Assembly (NCBI RefSeq): GCF_004924335.1
Contig: NZ_CP024633.1
Location: 1,798,001 to 1,862,000 of the forward strand
Source: Mycobacteroides salmoniphilum
GTDB lineage: Bacteria > Actinomycetota > Actinomycetes > Mycobacteriales > Mycobacteriaceae
Length of the DNA stretch: 64,000 nucleotides
Direction of reading: 5' to 3'
The notes below the pieces were generated by a model. It had not been told where the DNA came from, made no database searches, and saw nothing but the letters and a program-made list of their open reading frames with translations. How positions within the stretch are numbered: position 1 is the stretch's first letter; the number at the start of each line of letters is the position of its first letter. Below, piece after piece: positions 11,178-20,400 of this stretch. Position numbers and translations under genes: made by a program.

Positions 11178-12646
11178 ATGTCGGCCCACTCCCGGAGCAC
11201 CTGCGCCGCGTGCACATGGTCGGCATCGGCGGCGCCGGAATGTCCGGTATCGCCCGGATTCTGCTGGACCGGGGAGCACAGGTATCGGGCTCCGACGCCA
11301 AGGAGTCGCGCGGCGTGCTCGCGCTGCGTGCCCGCGGCGCCCTCGTCAACGTCGGTCACGACGGTGACGCTCTGGACCTGCTGCCGGGCGGTCCGACTGT
11401 GGTCGTCACCACCCATGCCGCGATTCCTAAGACCAACCCTGAACTGGTGGAAGCGAATCGGCGCGGAATACCGATCCTGCTGCGTCCGGTGGTACTCGCG
11501 GACCTGATGGCCGGATACCGCACCCTCATGGTGACCGGAACGCACGGCAAGACCAGCACCACCTCGATGCTCATCGTGGCGCTGCAGCATTGCGAGTACG
11601 ACCCTTCGTTCGCGGTCGGCGGCGAGCTCAACGAAGCCGGCACCAATGCCCACCACGGCAGCGGGGACGTGTTCGTGGCCGAGGCCGACGAAAGCGACGG
11701 GTCCCTGCTGCAGTATCGGCCGAATCTGATCATCGTCACCAATATCGAGGCGGACCACCTCGATCACTTCGGCAGCGTTGAGGCCTACACCGCGGTGTTC
11801 GATGCGTTCATCGAAACCCTTGGCCCCGAAGGGGTCCTGGTGGTATGCCTGGATGACCCGGGCTCCGCTGCGCTGGCACGCCGCGCCCATGAGCGCGGCG
11901 TACGGGTGCGTGGCTACGGCAGCATCGAGCAGGCCGAGGCGGGGGATGTTCCGGTGGCCGGGCGCCTGCGGGATTGGCAGTTCAGGGACACCGGAGCCAT
12001 TGCCCAGATCCAGTTGGCGGGTGAGAGCACCCCACGCACCATGCGGTTATCGGTGCCCGGACGACACATGGCCCTGAACGCGCTGGCCGCCGTGGTGGCG
12101 GCCGCCGAGATCGGCGCCTCCGTCGAAGGCGTCCTCGACGGGTTGGCTGGATTTGAAGGTGTACGCCGCCGATTCGAACTGGTCGGCCAGGTCGAGAGTG
12201 TCCGGGTTTTTGATGACTACGCGCATCATCCGACCGAGGTGCGCACGGTGCTGCAGGCGGTTTCCGGGATTGTCGCGCAGCAGGGACACGGCCGTTCCGT
12301 CGTCGTCTTTCAACCGCACTTATATTCGCGCACAGCCGCTTTCGCTACGGAGTTCGCCGAGGCGCTGAGTATCGCCGATCTGGTGTTTGTGCTTGATGTC
12401 TACGGGGCGCGCGAGGCGCCGCTGCCGGGTGTCAGCGGTGCGCTGATCGCCGAGCAGATCAGCGGAGTGCCGGTGCATTACCTGCGCGACCTATCGACGG
12501 TGGCTGAGCAGGTCGCCGCGTCCACGGGGCCCGGAGACCTGGTGGTCACGATGGGCGCTGGCGATGTCACGCTGCAGGGCAAGGAGATCGTGCGTGCACT
12601 GCGCGTGCGAGCCAATGACTGGCCGCCACCGAGGAATGGTCAATGA
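11174..12646 (+). CDS. murC: UDP-MurNAc--L-alanine ligase MurC
   Basis: A 490-residue Mur ligase that makes the first peptide bond of the stem by joining L-alanine to UDP-MurNAc. An N-terminal nucleotide-binding loop ([14 protein letters not shown]) is followed by the ATPase P-loop [12 protein letters not shown] (Lys126) and a C-terminal domain with [10 protein letters not shown], the MurC signature. The ATG overlaps the murG stop and its own stop overlaps the ftsQ start, so murG-murC-ftsQ are translationally coupled. Nothing unusual was seen. Confidence 0.96.
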   Translation: MNVGPLPEHLRRVHMVGIGGAGMSGIARILLDRGAQVSGSDAKESRGVLALRARGALVNVGHDGDALDLLPGGPTVVVTTHAAIPKTNPELVEANRRGIPILLRPVVLADLMAGYRTLMVTGTHGKTSTTSMLIVALQHCEYDPSFAVGGELNEAGTNAHHGSGDVFVAEADESDGSLLQYRPNLIIVTNIEADHLDHFGSVEAYTAVFDAFIETLGPEGVLVVCLDDPGSAALARRAHERGVRVRGYGSIEQAEAGDVPVAGRLRDWQFRDTGAIAQIQLAGESTPRTMRLSVPGRHMALNALAAVVAAAEIGASVEGVLDGLAGFEGVRRRFELVGQVESVRVFDDYAHHPTEVRTVLQAVSGIVAQQGHGRSVVVFQPHLYSRTAAFATEFAEALSIADLVFVLDVYGAREAPLPGVSGALIAEQISGVPVHYLRDLSTVAEQVAASTGPGDLVVTMGAGDVTLQGKEIVRALRVRANDWPPPRNGQ

Positions 12647-13587
12647 GCGAACCGGATAAGACTTCCGAGGACGCTCCGGAGTCGACCCCGGAGCCCGATG
12701 AGCTCGAGGACTCCGCTGCCGAGGCGGTCGACGAGAACGACGTCGCCGAGGGGACCGGCGAGGAAGACGGCGACGAGGGGCCGCGGATGCGGGCCAGGCG
12801 TGAGCGGATGGAGCGCCGGGATGCGCAGCGGCGCGCGATCGCGCTGGAACAGGCGCGACGCGAGGCGAAGGCCGCGGCCAAGGGTAAGCACGTCGACCAG
12901 GGCAAGGCCGCGGGGCGAGGCAAAGTTCAGGGTCTGCACACCTTGCTCCTTGCGGTGCTGCTGGCATTGATCGCGGTGGGACTCGGTGCGATTCTGTACT
13001 TCACGCCGCTGATGTCGGTGCGCCAGACGGTGGTAACCGGTACCGGAGTGATAACCCAAGAGGACGTCCTCGGCGCACTGAACATCGCGCAGGGAACACG
13101 GCTGCTGCAGATCGACACCGCCGCGGCCGCGGATCGGGTGGCCAGTATCCGCCGGGTGGCTAGCGCGCGGGTGCAATGTGAGTATCCGTCCACGCTGCGC
13201 GTCACGATCGTCGAGCGGGTTCCTGTTGCCGGATGGGCGGGTGGCGACGGCACACACCTCATTGACCGCGACGGGGTGGACTTCGCCAACGAACCCCCTC
13301 CGCCGGGTATCCCGGTGCTCGACGTGGTGGCTCCGGGTCCACAGGACCCGACGACCAAGGCGGCGCTACAGGTGCTCACCTCGCTGGCGCCCGATCTGGC
13401 TCGGCAGGTCGCCAAGGTCGCGGCGCCGTCGGTGTCATCGATCACACTGACTCTTGACGACGGTCGCACCATCGTGTGGGGGACCACCGATCGCACCGCG
13501 GAGAAGGCGGAGAAACTGGGGGCGCTGCTCACGCAGCCCGGTCGCATGTACGACGTGTCCAGCCCGGATCTGCCGACGGTCAAGTAG
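12643..13587 (+). CDS. ftsQ: Cell-division protein FtsQ
   Basis: A bitopic divisome protein of 314 residues. A long acidic then basic cytoplasmic tail (about 100 residues rich in Glu/Asp, then Arg/Lys) is followed by one membrane helix near residues 103-125. Next come a POTRA domain ([18 protein letters not shown] onward) and a beta domain with the VERVPVAGW strand. FtsQ forms a complex with FtsL and FtsB and regulates septal synthesis. The ATG overlaps the murC stop. The long charged tail is a mycobacterial feature. Confidence 0.93.
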   Translation: MSEPDKTSEDAPESTPEPDELEDSAAEAVDENDVAEGTGEEDGDEGPRMRARRERMERRDAQRRAIALEQARREAKAAAKGKHVDQGKAAGRGKVQGLHTLLLAVLLALIAVGLGAILYFTPLMSVRQTVVTGTGVITQEDVLGALNIAQGTRLLQIDTAAAADRVASIRRVASARVQCEYPSTLRVTIVERVPVAGWAGGDGTHLIDRDGVDFANEPPPPGIPVLDVVAPGPQDPTTKAALQVLTSLAPDLARQVAKVAAPSVSSITLTLDDGRTIVWGTTDRTAEKAEKLGALLTQPGRMYDVSSPDLPTVK

Positions 13588-13795
13588 TCGAGCGCTTTGC
13601 TCACGGTTTCTAGAAATAGCCACGGGAAAATCCCGGCATCCTTCGGCGCGCCTCCCAGGCGCGGTATCCCGCGCCCCCTACCGTTCTGTTTCAGCGGGAC
13701 AACCTGACATAACTCTAAGCCTGAGGTAGAGGTTGAGAGTTTGCAGAGAGGCTCCAGCAACCAGACCACAGCAGCAACCAGGGAGGAAGGCGACC
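13588..13795 (+). promoter_or_regulatory. ftsQ-ftsZ intergenic leader
   Basis: This 208-base gap is the longest inside the otherwise overlapping division cluster, so independent ftsZ transcription is likely; M. tuberculosis has ftsZ promoters in the equivalent gap. A strong Shine-Dalgarno (GGGAGGAAGG, 13781-13790) stands before the ftsZ ATG. I could not assign convincing -35/-10 elements by eye. The call rests on position and gap length. Confidence 0.45.
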
Positions 13796-14950
13796 ATGAC
13801 GCCTCCACACAACTACCTCGCGGTGATCAAGGTCGTCGGCATCGGTGGTGGCGGCGTCAACGCCGTCAACCGGATGATCGAACACGGCCTCAAGGGGGTC
13901 GAGTTCATCGCGATCAACACCGACGCGCAAGCGCTGTTGATGAGCGACGCCGACGTCAAGCTTGACGTCGGCCGCGATTCCACGCGCGGCCTGGGCGCGG
14001 GCGCGGACCCCGACGTGGGGCGCAAGGCAGCCGAGGACGCCAAGGACGAGATCGAGGAGCTCCTCAAGGGCGCCGACATGGTCTTCGTCACCGCCGGTGA
14101 GGGCGGCGGTACTGGTACCGGTGGTGCGCCCGTGGTGGCCAGCATCGCGCGCAAGCTCGGTGCGCTGACCATTGGTGTGGTCACCCGGCCGTTCTCGTTC
14201 GAGGGCAAGCGCCGCAGTGGCCAGGCCGAGAACGGAATTGGCTCGCTGCGCGAGAGCTGCGACACCCTCATCGTCATCCCCAACGATCGCCTGCTGCAGA
14301 TGGGCGACGCCGCGGTATCGCTCATGGACGCGTTCCGCAGCGCCGACGAGGTGCTGCTCAACGGTGTGCAGGGCATCACAGACCTCATCACCACCCCCGG
14401 CCTGATCAACGTCGACTTCGCCGACGTCAAGAGTGTCATGCAGGGCGCCGGCAGTGCCTTGATGGGCATCGGCTCGTCGCGCGGTGACGGCCGGGCGCTC
14501 AAAGCCGCTGAGACCGCGATCAATTCGCCGCTGCTCGAGGCGTCCATGGAGGGCGCCCAGGGTGTGCTGATGTCGATCGCCGGTGGCAGTGACCTGGGCC
14601 TGTTCGAAATCAACGAGGCTGCGACATTGGTGCAGGAATCCGCGCACCCCGAAGCCAACATCATCTTCGGCACCGTGATTGACGACTCGCTCGGCGACGA
14701 GGTGCGCGTCACCGTCATCGCCGCCGGGTTCGATGCCGGTGGCCCCAGCCGCACGCCGATCAGCGGCACAGCAGCCCCGGGCGCCGTGGCCCCCGGCAAG
14801 GCCGGTGCGGTCAACGGCTCCCGCTCGAACGGCAACAGCATCTTCGACACCATCGACGCGCAGAGCCTGCCCAGGGACACCAACGGTGCCACGGTGACAC
14901 TCGGCGGCGACGAGGACGATGTCGACGTGCCGCCCTTCATGCGGCGATGA
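13796..14950 (+). CDS. ftsZ: FtsZ, tubulin-like division GTPase
   Basis: The cytoskeletal GTPase that forms the Z-ring, 384 residues here. The N-terminal nucleotide-binding domain has [15 protein letters not shown], the tubulin signature GGGTGTG at 103-109, and the T7-loop region [11 protein letters not shown] with catalytic aspartates. A variable linker leads to a C-terminal tail, [10 protein letters not shown], which recruits partners such as SepF and FtsW. I placed the start at the ATG at 13796 because of the strong Shine-Dalgarno at 13781-13790. The frame opens 63 bases earlier at 13733, but that extension does not resemble FtsZ. Confidence 0.97.
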   Translation: MTPPHNYLAVIKVVGIGGGGVNAVNRMIEHGLKGVEFIAINTDAQALLMSDADVKLDVGRDSTRGLGAGADPDVGRKAAEDAKDEIEELLKGADMVFVTAGEGGGTGTGGAPVVASIARKLGALTIGVVTRPFSFEGKRRSGQAENGIGSLRESCDTLIVIPNDRLLQMGDAAVSLMDAFRSADEVLLNGVQGITDLITTPGLINVDFADVKSVMQGAGSALMGIGSSRGDGRALKAAETAINSPLLEASMEGAQGVLMSIAGGSDLGLFEINEAATLVQESAHPEANIIFGTVIDDSLGDEVRVTVIAAGFDAGGPSRTPISGTAAPGAVAPGKAGAVNGSRSNGNSIFDTIDAQSLPRDTNGATVTLGGDEDDVDVPPFMRR

Positions 14951-14995
14951 GCGCTTGCGTGAAGAGCCTCCAACTGGGCTAGGACTCCTTCTCTC

Positions 14996-15703
14996 ATGGG
15001 TTTTCGAGTTCGGCGCGTCACCACCACCCGCCGCGGTGGGGTATCGCGCGCGCCATTTGACAGTTTCAACCTCGGCGATCACGTCGGTGATGATCCGGAC
15101 GCGGTGACAGCCAATCGATCACGGCTCGCCGGTGCCCTCGGGCTGCCGGACGATCACCTGATCTGGATGCAGCAGGTTCACGGCGACCACGTGCACACGA
15201 TCGAAGGTCCCGAAGAAGCGGTGATTCCCGAGACCGACGCGCTGGTGACCAGCCAACCCGGGATCGCACTGGCGGTGTTGACCGCCGACTGCGTCCCGGT
15301 GCTGTTCGCCGATGCTGCGGCGGGAGTCGTCGCGGGTGCTCACGCAGGACGGGTAGGGGCCAAACTCGGCATCGTGCCGCGCACCATCGAAGCCATGGTG
15401 GCCGCCGGAGCGCAGGTGGAACGCATCTCGGCGTTCCTTGGGCCGGCGGTCAGTGGTCGGCACTATGAGGTCCCCGCCGACATGGCAGCCGATGTGGAGA
15501 AGGCACTGCCCGGTAGTCGCACCACGACCTCGGCCGGAACTCCGGGTCTGGATCTGCGTGCCGGAATCGCCCGCCAGCTCTCGGGATTGGGTGTGACGGC
15601 CATTGATATCGACCCGCGGTGCACTGTGGAAGATTCCGATCTGTTCAGCTATCGCCGGGAGCCGCGTACCGGCCGACTGGCGTCGGTGATCTGGCTCAGC
15701 TGA
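14996..15703 (+). CDS. pgeF: Peptidoglycan editing factor PgeF (YfiH family)
   Basis: A 235-residue member of the multicopper-oxidase-like YfiH/PgeF family. E. coli PgeF cleaves misincorporated L-Ser from UDP-MurNAc, and other members act on purine nucleosides. Family motifs include MQQVHGDHV, LTADCVPVL with the metal-binding Cys, and DLFSYRREPRTGR. The usual HAGWRG motif appears as HAGRVG, as I recall for other actinobacterial members, so the metal His is kept. It lies 45 bases after ftsZ and its stop overlaps the next gene (TGATG). The family is clear; the substrate here is inferred. Confidence 0.85.
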   Translation: MGFRVRRVTTTRRGGVSRAPFDSFNLGDHVGDDPDAVTANRSRLAGALGLPDDHLIWMQQVHGDHVHTIEGPEEAVIPETDALVTSQPGIALAVLTADCVPVLFADAAAGVVAGAHAGRVGAKLGIVPRTIEAMVAAGAQVERISAFLGPAVSGRHYEVPADMAADVEKALPGSRTTTSAGTPGLDLRAGIARQLSGLGVTAIDIDPRCTVEDSDLFSYRREPRTGRLASVIWLS

Positions 15704-16413
15704 TGACGCGTTCCCAGGAATTGAGCACCGCCCTGGCGGCGGTACAGGAACGGGTCCGCGTCGCCGCCGACGCCGCCGGTCGCGACCCGGATGAGATCGA
15801 ACTGCTGCCCGTCACCAAGTTTTTCCCGGCCACCGATGTCGAAGAGCTGTACCGATTGGGCTGTCGCGCGTTTGGGGAATCAAGGGACCAGGAGGCCGCG
15901 GGCAAGGTGTTGGAGGTCGGCCACGCGGACGTCCAGTGGCACATGGTGGGCAATCTGCAACGCAACAAGGCGAAGTCGGTTGCTCACTGGGCGCATTCGG
16001 TGCATTCGGTGGACAACCCGCGGCTGGTGTCCGCGTTGGACACGGCTCGCGGAGCGGGGGAGAAGGGCGAGCCGCTGCATGTCTATCTCCAGCTCAGCCT
16101 GGACGGCGACACCACCCGGGGCGGGGTGGATATCGCGGACCTCGCGGGGATCGACGAGCTGTGCGCGCAGGTGGTCGCCAGCGAGCATCTGCAGCTCGCC
16201 GGGTTGATGGCTCTGCCTCCTCGCGAGGCCGACCCCGACCAGGCCTTTCGTCGGCTCCAGCAAGAACAGGAACGCGTCCGGCAGCGCTATCCGCAAGCGA
16301 ATCGCTTGTCGGCAGGAATGTCCAACGACCTGGAGACCGCCGTTAAATATGGGTCCACGTGTGTGCGTGTCGGAACGGCGTTGATGGGGCAACGACCGCT
16401 AACGTCACGGTAG
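15703..16413 (+). CDS. YggS/PLPBP-type pyridoxal-phosphate homeostasis protein
   Basis: A 236-residue cytoplasmic PLP-binding protein with the alanine-racemase-type TIM barrel fold, involved in PLP homeostasis rather than catalysis. The PLP lysine lies in LLPVTKFFP, followed by GESRDQEA (usually GENRVQE) and WHMVGNLQRNKAK. The C-terminal phosphate-binding signature is YGSTCVRVGTALMGQR. The start is the ATG at 15703, sharing a base with the pgeF stop. An open frame continues upstream to 15619, but that part duplicates pgeF coding sequence in another frame. Position between pgeF and sepF is conserved across actinobacteria. Confidence 0.92.
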   Translation: MTRSQELSTALAAVQERVRVAADAAGRDPDEIELLPVTKFFPATDVEELYRLGCRAFGESRDQEAAGKVLEVGHADVQWHMVGNLQRNKAKSVAHWAHSVHSVDNPRLVSALDTARGAGEKGEPLHVYLQLSLDGDTTRGGVDIADLAGIDELCAQVVASEHLQLAGLMALPPREADPDQAFRRLQQEQERVRQRYPQANRLSAGMSNDLETAVKYGSTCVRVGTALMGQRPLTSR

Positions 16414-16501
16414 ATCGTCACTCCAGTCACATTTGCAACACAGCTGTAGAGACCGAGCGAACAACTGAACTCCATATAGCCCACGCACGGAAGGTCACGC
16501 G

Positions 16502-17143
16502 ATGAGCACGCTGCACAAGGTCAAGGCCTACTTCGGCATGGCTCCCATGGACGACTACGACGACGAGTATTACGACGACGTCGACGCTCCCGCGCCCCGC
16601 CGCGCGTCCGCCGAGGACCGTCGGTATCCGCGTCGTGGCGAGCGGTTCGCCGACGATGCCGAGTACGGCTACGACGAGCCCGGCTACCGACCGGCTGGTC
16701 CGGCCGGCTACGCCGAGGAAGAGCGCTTTGCCACCCGCCATCCGGCCTCGCGCGAATTCGACCGTCCGGCACCGCGTTTGGGCTCGTTACGGGGTAGCGC
16801 CCCCACTCGCGGCGCGCTGGCCATGGATCCGCGCCGCGCCGCCATCTTCGAAGAGGGAAGCCCGTTGTCGAAGATCACCACGCTGCGTCCCAAGGACTAC
16901 AGCGAGGCCCGCACCATTGGTGAGCGTTTCCGCGACGGCACCCCGGTGATCATGGACCTGGTGTCGATGGACAACGCCGACGCCAAGCGGGTCGTGGACT
17001 TCGCGGCCGGGCTCGCGTTCGCACTGCGTGGCTCGTTCGACAAGGTGGCGACCAAGGTCTTCCTGCTGTCTCCGGCCGATATCGACGTCAGCGCCGAGGA
17101 GCGCCGTCGAATCGCCGAGAGCGGTTTCTACTCCTACCAGTAA
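16502..17143 (+). CDS. sepF: SepF, FtsZ membrane anchor
   Basis: A 213-residue protein with an N-terminal short amphipathic start ([13 protein letters not shown]), then a very acidic, tyrosine/aspartate-rich linker, and a conserved C-terminal SepF domain (about 120-210: [19 protein letters not shown] and [13 protein letters not shown]). In actinobacteria SepF is the essential membrane tether for FtsZ. GGAAGG lies just upstream of the ATG. The 88-base gap behind the YggS-type gene may hold a promoter. A perfect stem-loop follows the stop codon. Confidence 0.94.
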   Translation: MSTLHKVKAYFGMAPMDDYDDEYYDDVDAPAPRRASAEDRRYPRRGERFADDAEYGYDEPGYRPAGPAGYAEEERFATRHPASREFDRPAPRLGSLRGSAPTRGALAMDPRRAAIFEEGSPLSKITTLRPKDYSEARTIGERFRDGTPVIMDLVSMDNADAKRVVDFAAGLAFALRGSFDKVATKVFLLSPADIDVSAEERRRIAESGFYSYQ

Positions 17144-17151
17144 ACCTCTGA

Positions 17152-17200
17152 CGAATTCGGGCGAGAAGATGCGATGACCGCATCTTCTCGCCCGAATTCG
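17152..17200. terminator. 22-bp perfect stem-loop, bidirectional terminator candidate
   Basis: Bases 17152-17173 are the exact reverse complement of 17179-17200, giving a 22-bp stem with the five-base loop ATGAC. It sits between the stops of convergent genes, sepF (ends 17143) and the DUF899 gene (ends 17203). There is no clear U-tract, which is common for mycobacterial terminators. A dual terminator is the simplest reading. Confidence 0.75.
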
Positions 17201-17202
17201 CT

Positions 17203-17961
17203 TTAGTGGCAGGCCTTCGCGGGGCGCGGATCGTGTGGATCGTCGGGATCCTGGTCGCCGAACCACCGCGAGGGTTCGTGTGAGCCGTACTCGTCGTGCC
17301 AGTCCCACCATTCGTATGCGGGGGACTGGGGGTAGCCCTCCGGGGAGTCCTCCCACGTCTCCTGGCGGCCCAGCGCCGTCATGTCGAGGAAGGTCCAGGT
17401 GTTGTTGAACGCCTCGTCGCCCCGGTTGTTGATGAAATAGGTGCGGTACACCCGATTCCCGTCACGGATGAACGCGTTGGTGCCATGCCACTCGTGGACA
17501 TCGACGTCACGGTCGAAGGAGCTGTCCGCAGCGATGGTGTACCAGGGGTGATGCCAGCCCATCCGCGCCTTGATGCGTTCCAGGTCCGCCTGCGATCCGC
17601 GCGAGGCGTAGACGAGTGAGGTGTCGCGCGCGTGCAGATGGACCAGATTGCCAATGTGGTCGGCCATCAGTGAGCACCCGGTGCACCCGTGTTCGGGCCA
17701 GTCGCCGGTGCCGGGGTCGACGAAGGCGCGATAGACGATGAGTTGGCGACGACCCTGAAACAGGTCGAGGAGGGTCGCCGGACCATCCGGTCCCTCGAAC
17801 CGGTAGGACGCGTCCACCTCAGTCCAGGGCATGCGCCGACGTTTGGCGGCCAGTACGTCCCCGGCCCGGGTGAACGCCTTTTCCTCAGTGAGCAGCTGCC
17901 GGTGAGCGATCTCCCAATCCTGCGCCGACACGATCGGGGGAGTCCTCATGACTATCTCCAT
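17203..17961 (-). CDS. DUF899 thioredoxin-like protein
   Basis: A 252-residue member of the DUF899 family, with a thioredoxin-like fold and no settled function. A conserved core starts with LIVYRAFVDP and contains GCTGCSLMADHIGNLVHLHARD, whose CTGC pair resembles a redox CxxC. The C-terminus has the WHDEYG-type aromatic region typical of the family. An inner ATG at 17949 is also possible. It is the last gene of a minus-strand SRPBCC-ArsR-DUF899 operon; such pairs are common in soil actinobacteria and often counted as stress or detoxification modules. Redox function is inferred only. Confidence 0.85.
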   Translation of the reverse strand: MEIVMRTPPIVSAQDWEIAHRQLLTEEKAFTRAGDVLAAKRRRMPWTEVDASYRFEGPDGPATLLDLFQGRRQLIVYRAFVDPGTGDWPEHGCTGCSLMADHIGNLVHLHARDTSLVYASRGSQADLERIKARMGWHHPWYTIAADSSFDRDVDVHEWHGTNAFIRDGNRVYRTYFINNRGDEAFNNTWTFLDMTALGRQETWEDSPEGYPQSPAYEWWDWHDEYGSHEPSRWFGDQDPDDPHDPRPAKACH

Positions 17962-17970
17962 CGTTTCCTC

Positions 17971-18333
17971 CTATTCAGTGGGTGTGGCAGGTCTGTGGTC
18001 ACGCCCGGTTTTCTCGATGGCCTCGGCGATCTGCTTGATCCGCGCCAACCGTCGATCCCATGCGGCTCCCACCGCGGTGAGCTGCTCAGCGATGCGGGCG
18101 ACCTGTTCGGCGTTGGCGCGATACTGCTTCTCCCGCCCGTTGGGGGTTACGTGGACCAGACCTGCCTTGTCGAGGACCGTCAGGTGTTTGGTCACGGCCT
18201 GGCGGGTGACCGGAAGGCGATCGCTCAGCGTCGTGGCTGTGGCCATGCCGTCGGTGAGGATGAGGTCGAAGACCCGCCGACGGGTCGGATCGCCGACCGC
18301 CGCCCACAGATCGTCGTCGACGACAGCCGTCAT
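17971..18333 (-). CDS. ArsR-family transcriptional regulator
   Basis: A 120-residue winged-helix repressor. The N-terminus DPTRRRVFDLI and the recognition region SDRLPVTRQAVTKHLTVLDKAGLV are classic ArsR/SmtB. No metal-binding Cys cluster is visible, so it is more like the group of ArsR regulators paired with SRPBCC/AHSA1 proteins than a metal sensor. Its start overlaps the end of the SRPBCC gene (ATGA), so the two are translationally coupled. The likely operator is the pair of inverted repeats at 18808-18869, upstream of the operon. Confidence 0.9.
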   Translation of the reverse strand: MTAVVDDDLWAAVGDPTRRRVFDLILTDGMATATTLSDRLPVTRQAVTKHLTVLDKAGLVHVTPNGREKQYRANAEQVARIAEQLTAVGAAWDRRLARIKQIAEAIEKTGRDHRPATPTE

Positions 18334-18794
18334 GGCCGGCCCGCCAGCTCGCGCACACAGGGAGCGAGGCGGGGGAGATGCTGCGCCCAGCCCTGCTCGT
18401 GCGCCTCGTACTGCTCGATGACGTCGGCCTCAGTTCGGCCCTGGTCCCGGAAGCCGACCTCAGTCATGCGTACCCGGGTGCCCGTCCCCGCCGGCGTGAG
18501 ATCAAATGTCACCAGTAGCGAATTTCCAACGTTCGCCACGTGCCCCTCGGGATAACACCAACGGAACGAGAACCGCCGCGGCGGATCGACGTCGACAAGC
18601 GTGAGCCCGAAGATGTGGACCTCGCCGGGTTCCTCGCCACTGAAGGTGATCTCGCCCCGCGCGCCCGGAGTCGGGGCGAACTCGGCGTCGTCCGGCCACC
18701 ACTGCTTCATATGTTCGGGGCGGCTGATGACAGAGAAGACCACCTCCGGTGCCGCGTCGATGTGGAGCTCTCGCTCGATGCATTCGTATGACAT
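18330..18794 (-). CDS. SRPBCC (AHSA1-type) domain protein
   Basis: A 154-residue START-like domain protein of the activator-of-Hsp90-ATPase (AHSA1) group, which forms a hydrophobic ligand-binding cavity. Family features include the opening REL(H)IDAAPEVVFSVISRPE, the WWPDDAEFAP stretch, and a long C-terminal helix with HEQGWAQHLPRL. I placed the start at the ATG at 18794, with GGAGAG just upstream. The open frame continues to 19112, but that extension crosses the promoter and operator. It is the first gene of the minus-strand operon with ArsR. The ligand is unknown. Confidence 0.87.
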   Translation of the reverse strand: MSYECIERELHIDAAPEVVFSVISRPEHMKQWWPDDAEFAPTPGARGEITFSGEEPGEVHIFGLTLVDVDPPRRFSFRWCYPEGHVANVGNSLLVTFDLTPAGTGTRVRMTEVGFRDQGRTEADVIEQYEAHEQGWAQHLPRLAPCVRELAGRP

Positions 18795-18807
18795 GTCTCT
18801 CCCAACT

Positions 18808-18869
18808 CGCAACAATCGGTTGCGTTTTACGGTAGCGCTCGAAAGAGTGATGCGCAACCACAAGTTGCG
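18808..18869. promoter_or_regulatory. Paired inverted-repeat operator for the ArsR operon
   Basis: Two copies of the same 17-base inverted repeat, CGCAAC-N5-GTTGCG, lie at 18808-18824 and 18853-18869. Their centres are 45 bp apart, near an integral number of helix turns. The first starts 14 bases upstream of the SRPBCC start codon. Paired sites of this size are as expected for a dimeric ArsR repressor, and the regulator gene is in the same operon, so autoregulation is likely. Confidence 0.7.
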
Positions 18870-18992
18870 AATAGTGAGGCCCGGTGGCTCGGTCCAGGGG
18901 TTTCGTCGTGTGACGGGCGGTCCGATGGGGCCTGCCGGTAGGCTGAGGCTGCTGTTACACGAAGCCCGCGCGTGGTTGTTTACGCTTGGCCG

Positions 18993-19298
18993 ATGAGGGG
19001 TCCCTTGGCACTGTTCTTTGAGATCATTGGCTACGCGCTTCTGCTCTTCTGTTTGCTGCTGTTTGCGCGCATAGTGATCGAGACCATTCAGTCCATTAGC
19101 CGCGATTGGCACCCGCGAGGCGCCACTGTGGTGATTCTGGAGCTCATCTTCACCATCACTGACCCTCCTGTGCGGTTATTGCGCCGTCTCATTCCGCCGC
19201 TCTCCCTTGGCGCGGTGCGATTCGATCTGTCCATTACTTTGCTGCTTTTGGTCGGATTCTTTGGCATGCGGGTGGCGTTCCTGATGGCTGCTGGCTAA
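18993..19298 (+). CDS. YggT-family membrane protein
   Basis: A small integral membrane protein of 101 residues with hydrophobic segments at the N-terminus and C-terminus around a basic amphipathic loop. The YggT motif region TDPPVRLLRRLIPPL and the following hydrophobic helix are present. The family usually sits between sepF and divIVA in Gram-positive bacteria, as here. The start is the ATG at 18993; the upstream ATG-less extension to 18972 is not conserved. Function is not established; a link to division or osmotic tolerance is suggested by context. Confidence 0.88.
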   Translation: MRGPLALFFEIIGYALLLFCLLLFARIVIETIQSISRDWHPRGATVVILELIFTITDPPVRLLRRLIPPLSLGAVRFDLSITLLLLVGFFGMRVAFLMAAG

Positions 19299-19527
19299 GC
19301 CTCCAGCGACGCTGAATTTCGGTATTCAACTCACATCGATCTGGATACGAATGCGCGTCATATCCAAAGCCTCAGAGTATTTTTATGCACGTCAGAGGGA
19401 TACTTAACGCGCTCTGCTGCGACCGGCGGGTCGGATGTGACAGGATGGACGCCAGTTACAGTGACACTGCATGTTCGCTTTACACTGCAATACGATTCCA
19501 GACGTCGAGACTTGATAGGGGCAGGCA
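19299..19527 (+). promoter_or_regulatory. wag31 upstream region
   Basis: A 229-base gap before wag31, more AT-rich than the coding sequence around it. It contains a direct repeat ACACTGCA at 19464-19471 and 19482-19489 (period 18). TACACT at 19481-19486 fits a -10 element (TANNNT), with possible -35 GTGACA at 19461-19466 at a short 14-base spacing. A dedicated promoter for the abundant Wag31 protein is likely, but the exact elements are uncertain. Confidence 0.35.
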
Positions 19528-20355
19528 ATGCCGCTTACACCAGCTGATGTACATAACGTCGCGTTCAGTAAGCCACCCATCGGTAAGCGCGGATACAACG
19601 AGGACGAGGTTGACGCCTTCCTCGACCTGGTGGAGAACGAGCTGGCCCGCCTGATCGAGGAGAACTCGGACCTGCGTCAGCGAGTTCAGGAGTTGGACCA
19701 AGAGTTGGTTGAGGCCCGCAAGGGTGGCGGCGCGGCTCCTGTCTACGAGGCCCCCAAGCCCGAGAAGAAGCCGGAGCCCGCTAAGCCTGAGCCCACGCCG
19801 GCGCCCGTCGTGGCGGCTGCTCCCGTCGCGGCATCGACCGAGGAACATCACGTCCGTGCGGCCAAGATTCTGGGCCTGGCACAGGACACCGCGGACCGCC
19901 TGACCGGGAACGCCAAGTCCGAGTCGGAAAAGTTGTTGTCCGATGCTCGCGCAAATGCGGACCAGATCGTCAGCGAGGCTCGCGCCACCGCCGACAAGAC
20001 GGTCACCGACGCACGGGCCAAGGCCGAGGCGCTACTCTCGGATGCCCAGACCCGTTCCGAGACCCAGCTGCGCCAGGCGCAGGAGAAGGCCGATGCCCTG
20101 CAATCCGATGCCGAGCGCAAGCACTCGGAGATCATGGGCACCATCAACCAGCAGCGCACGGTGCTGGAAGGGCGTCTGGAGCAGTTGCGTACATTCGAGC
20201 GCGAGTACCGCACCCGGCTCAAGACTTACCTCGAGTCTCAGCTCGAGGAGCTTGGCCAGCGCGGTTCCGCAGCGCCCGTCGATGCGGGTGCTTCGAATGA
20301 AAACGCATCCAAGGAAGCCGGTTTCGGCCAGTTCAACCGTGGGAACAACTACTGA
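19528..20355 (+). CDS. wag31: Wag31/DivIVA polar growth scaffold
   Basis: A coiled-coil scaffold of 275 residues that marks cell poles and directs apical wall synthesis in mycobacteria. The N-terminal DivIVA domain ([39 protein letters not shown]) contains the membrane-curvature hook. A Pro/Ala/Glu-rich linker (about 65-100) is followed by a long heptad coiled coil built of repeated Ala-Asp-Ala-Arg-Ala segments. The threonine phosphorylated by PknA/PknB in M. tuberculosis lies in the linker just after the DivIVA domain; I could not confirm an equivalent. Length is near the M. tuberculosis protein (260). Confidence 0.96.
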   Translation: MPLTPADVHNVAFSKPPIGKRGYNEDEVDAFLDLVENELARLIEENSDLRQRVQELDQELVEARKGGGAAPVYEAPKPEKKPEPAKPEPTPAPVVAAAPVAASTEEHHVRAAKILGLAQDTADRLTGNAKSESEKLLSDARANADQIVSEARATADKTVTDARAKAEALLSDAQTRSETQLRQAQEKADALQSDAERKHSEIMGTINQQRTVLEGRLEQLRTFEREYRTRLKTYLESQLEELGQRGSAAPVDAGASNENASKEAGFGQFNRGNNY

Positions 20356-20400
20356 TTTAGATCGGTCTATGCTCGCGGCACGTATGAGGAGTGATTCGCG

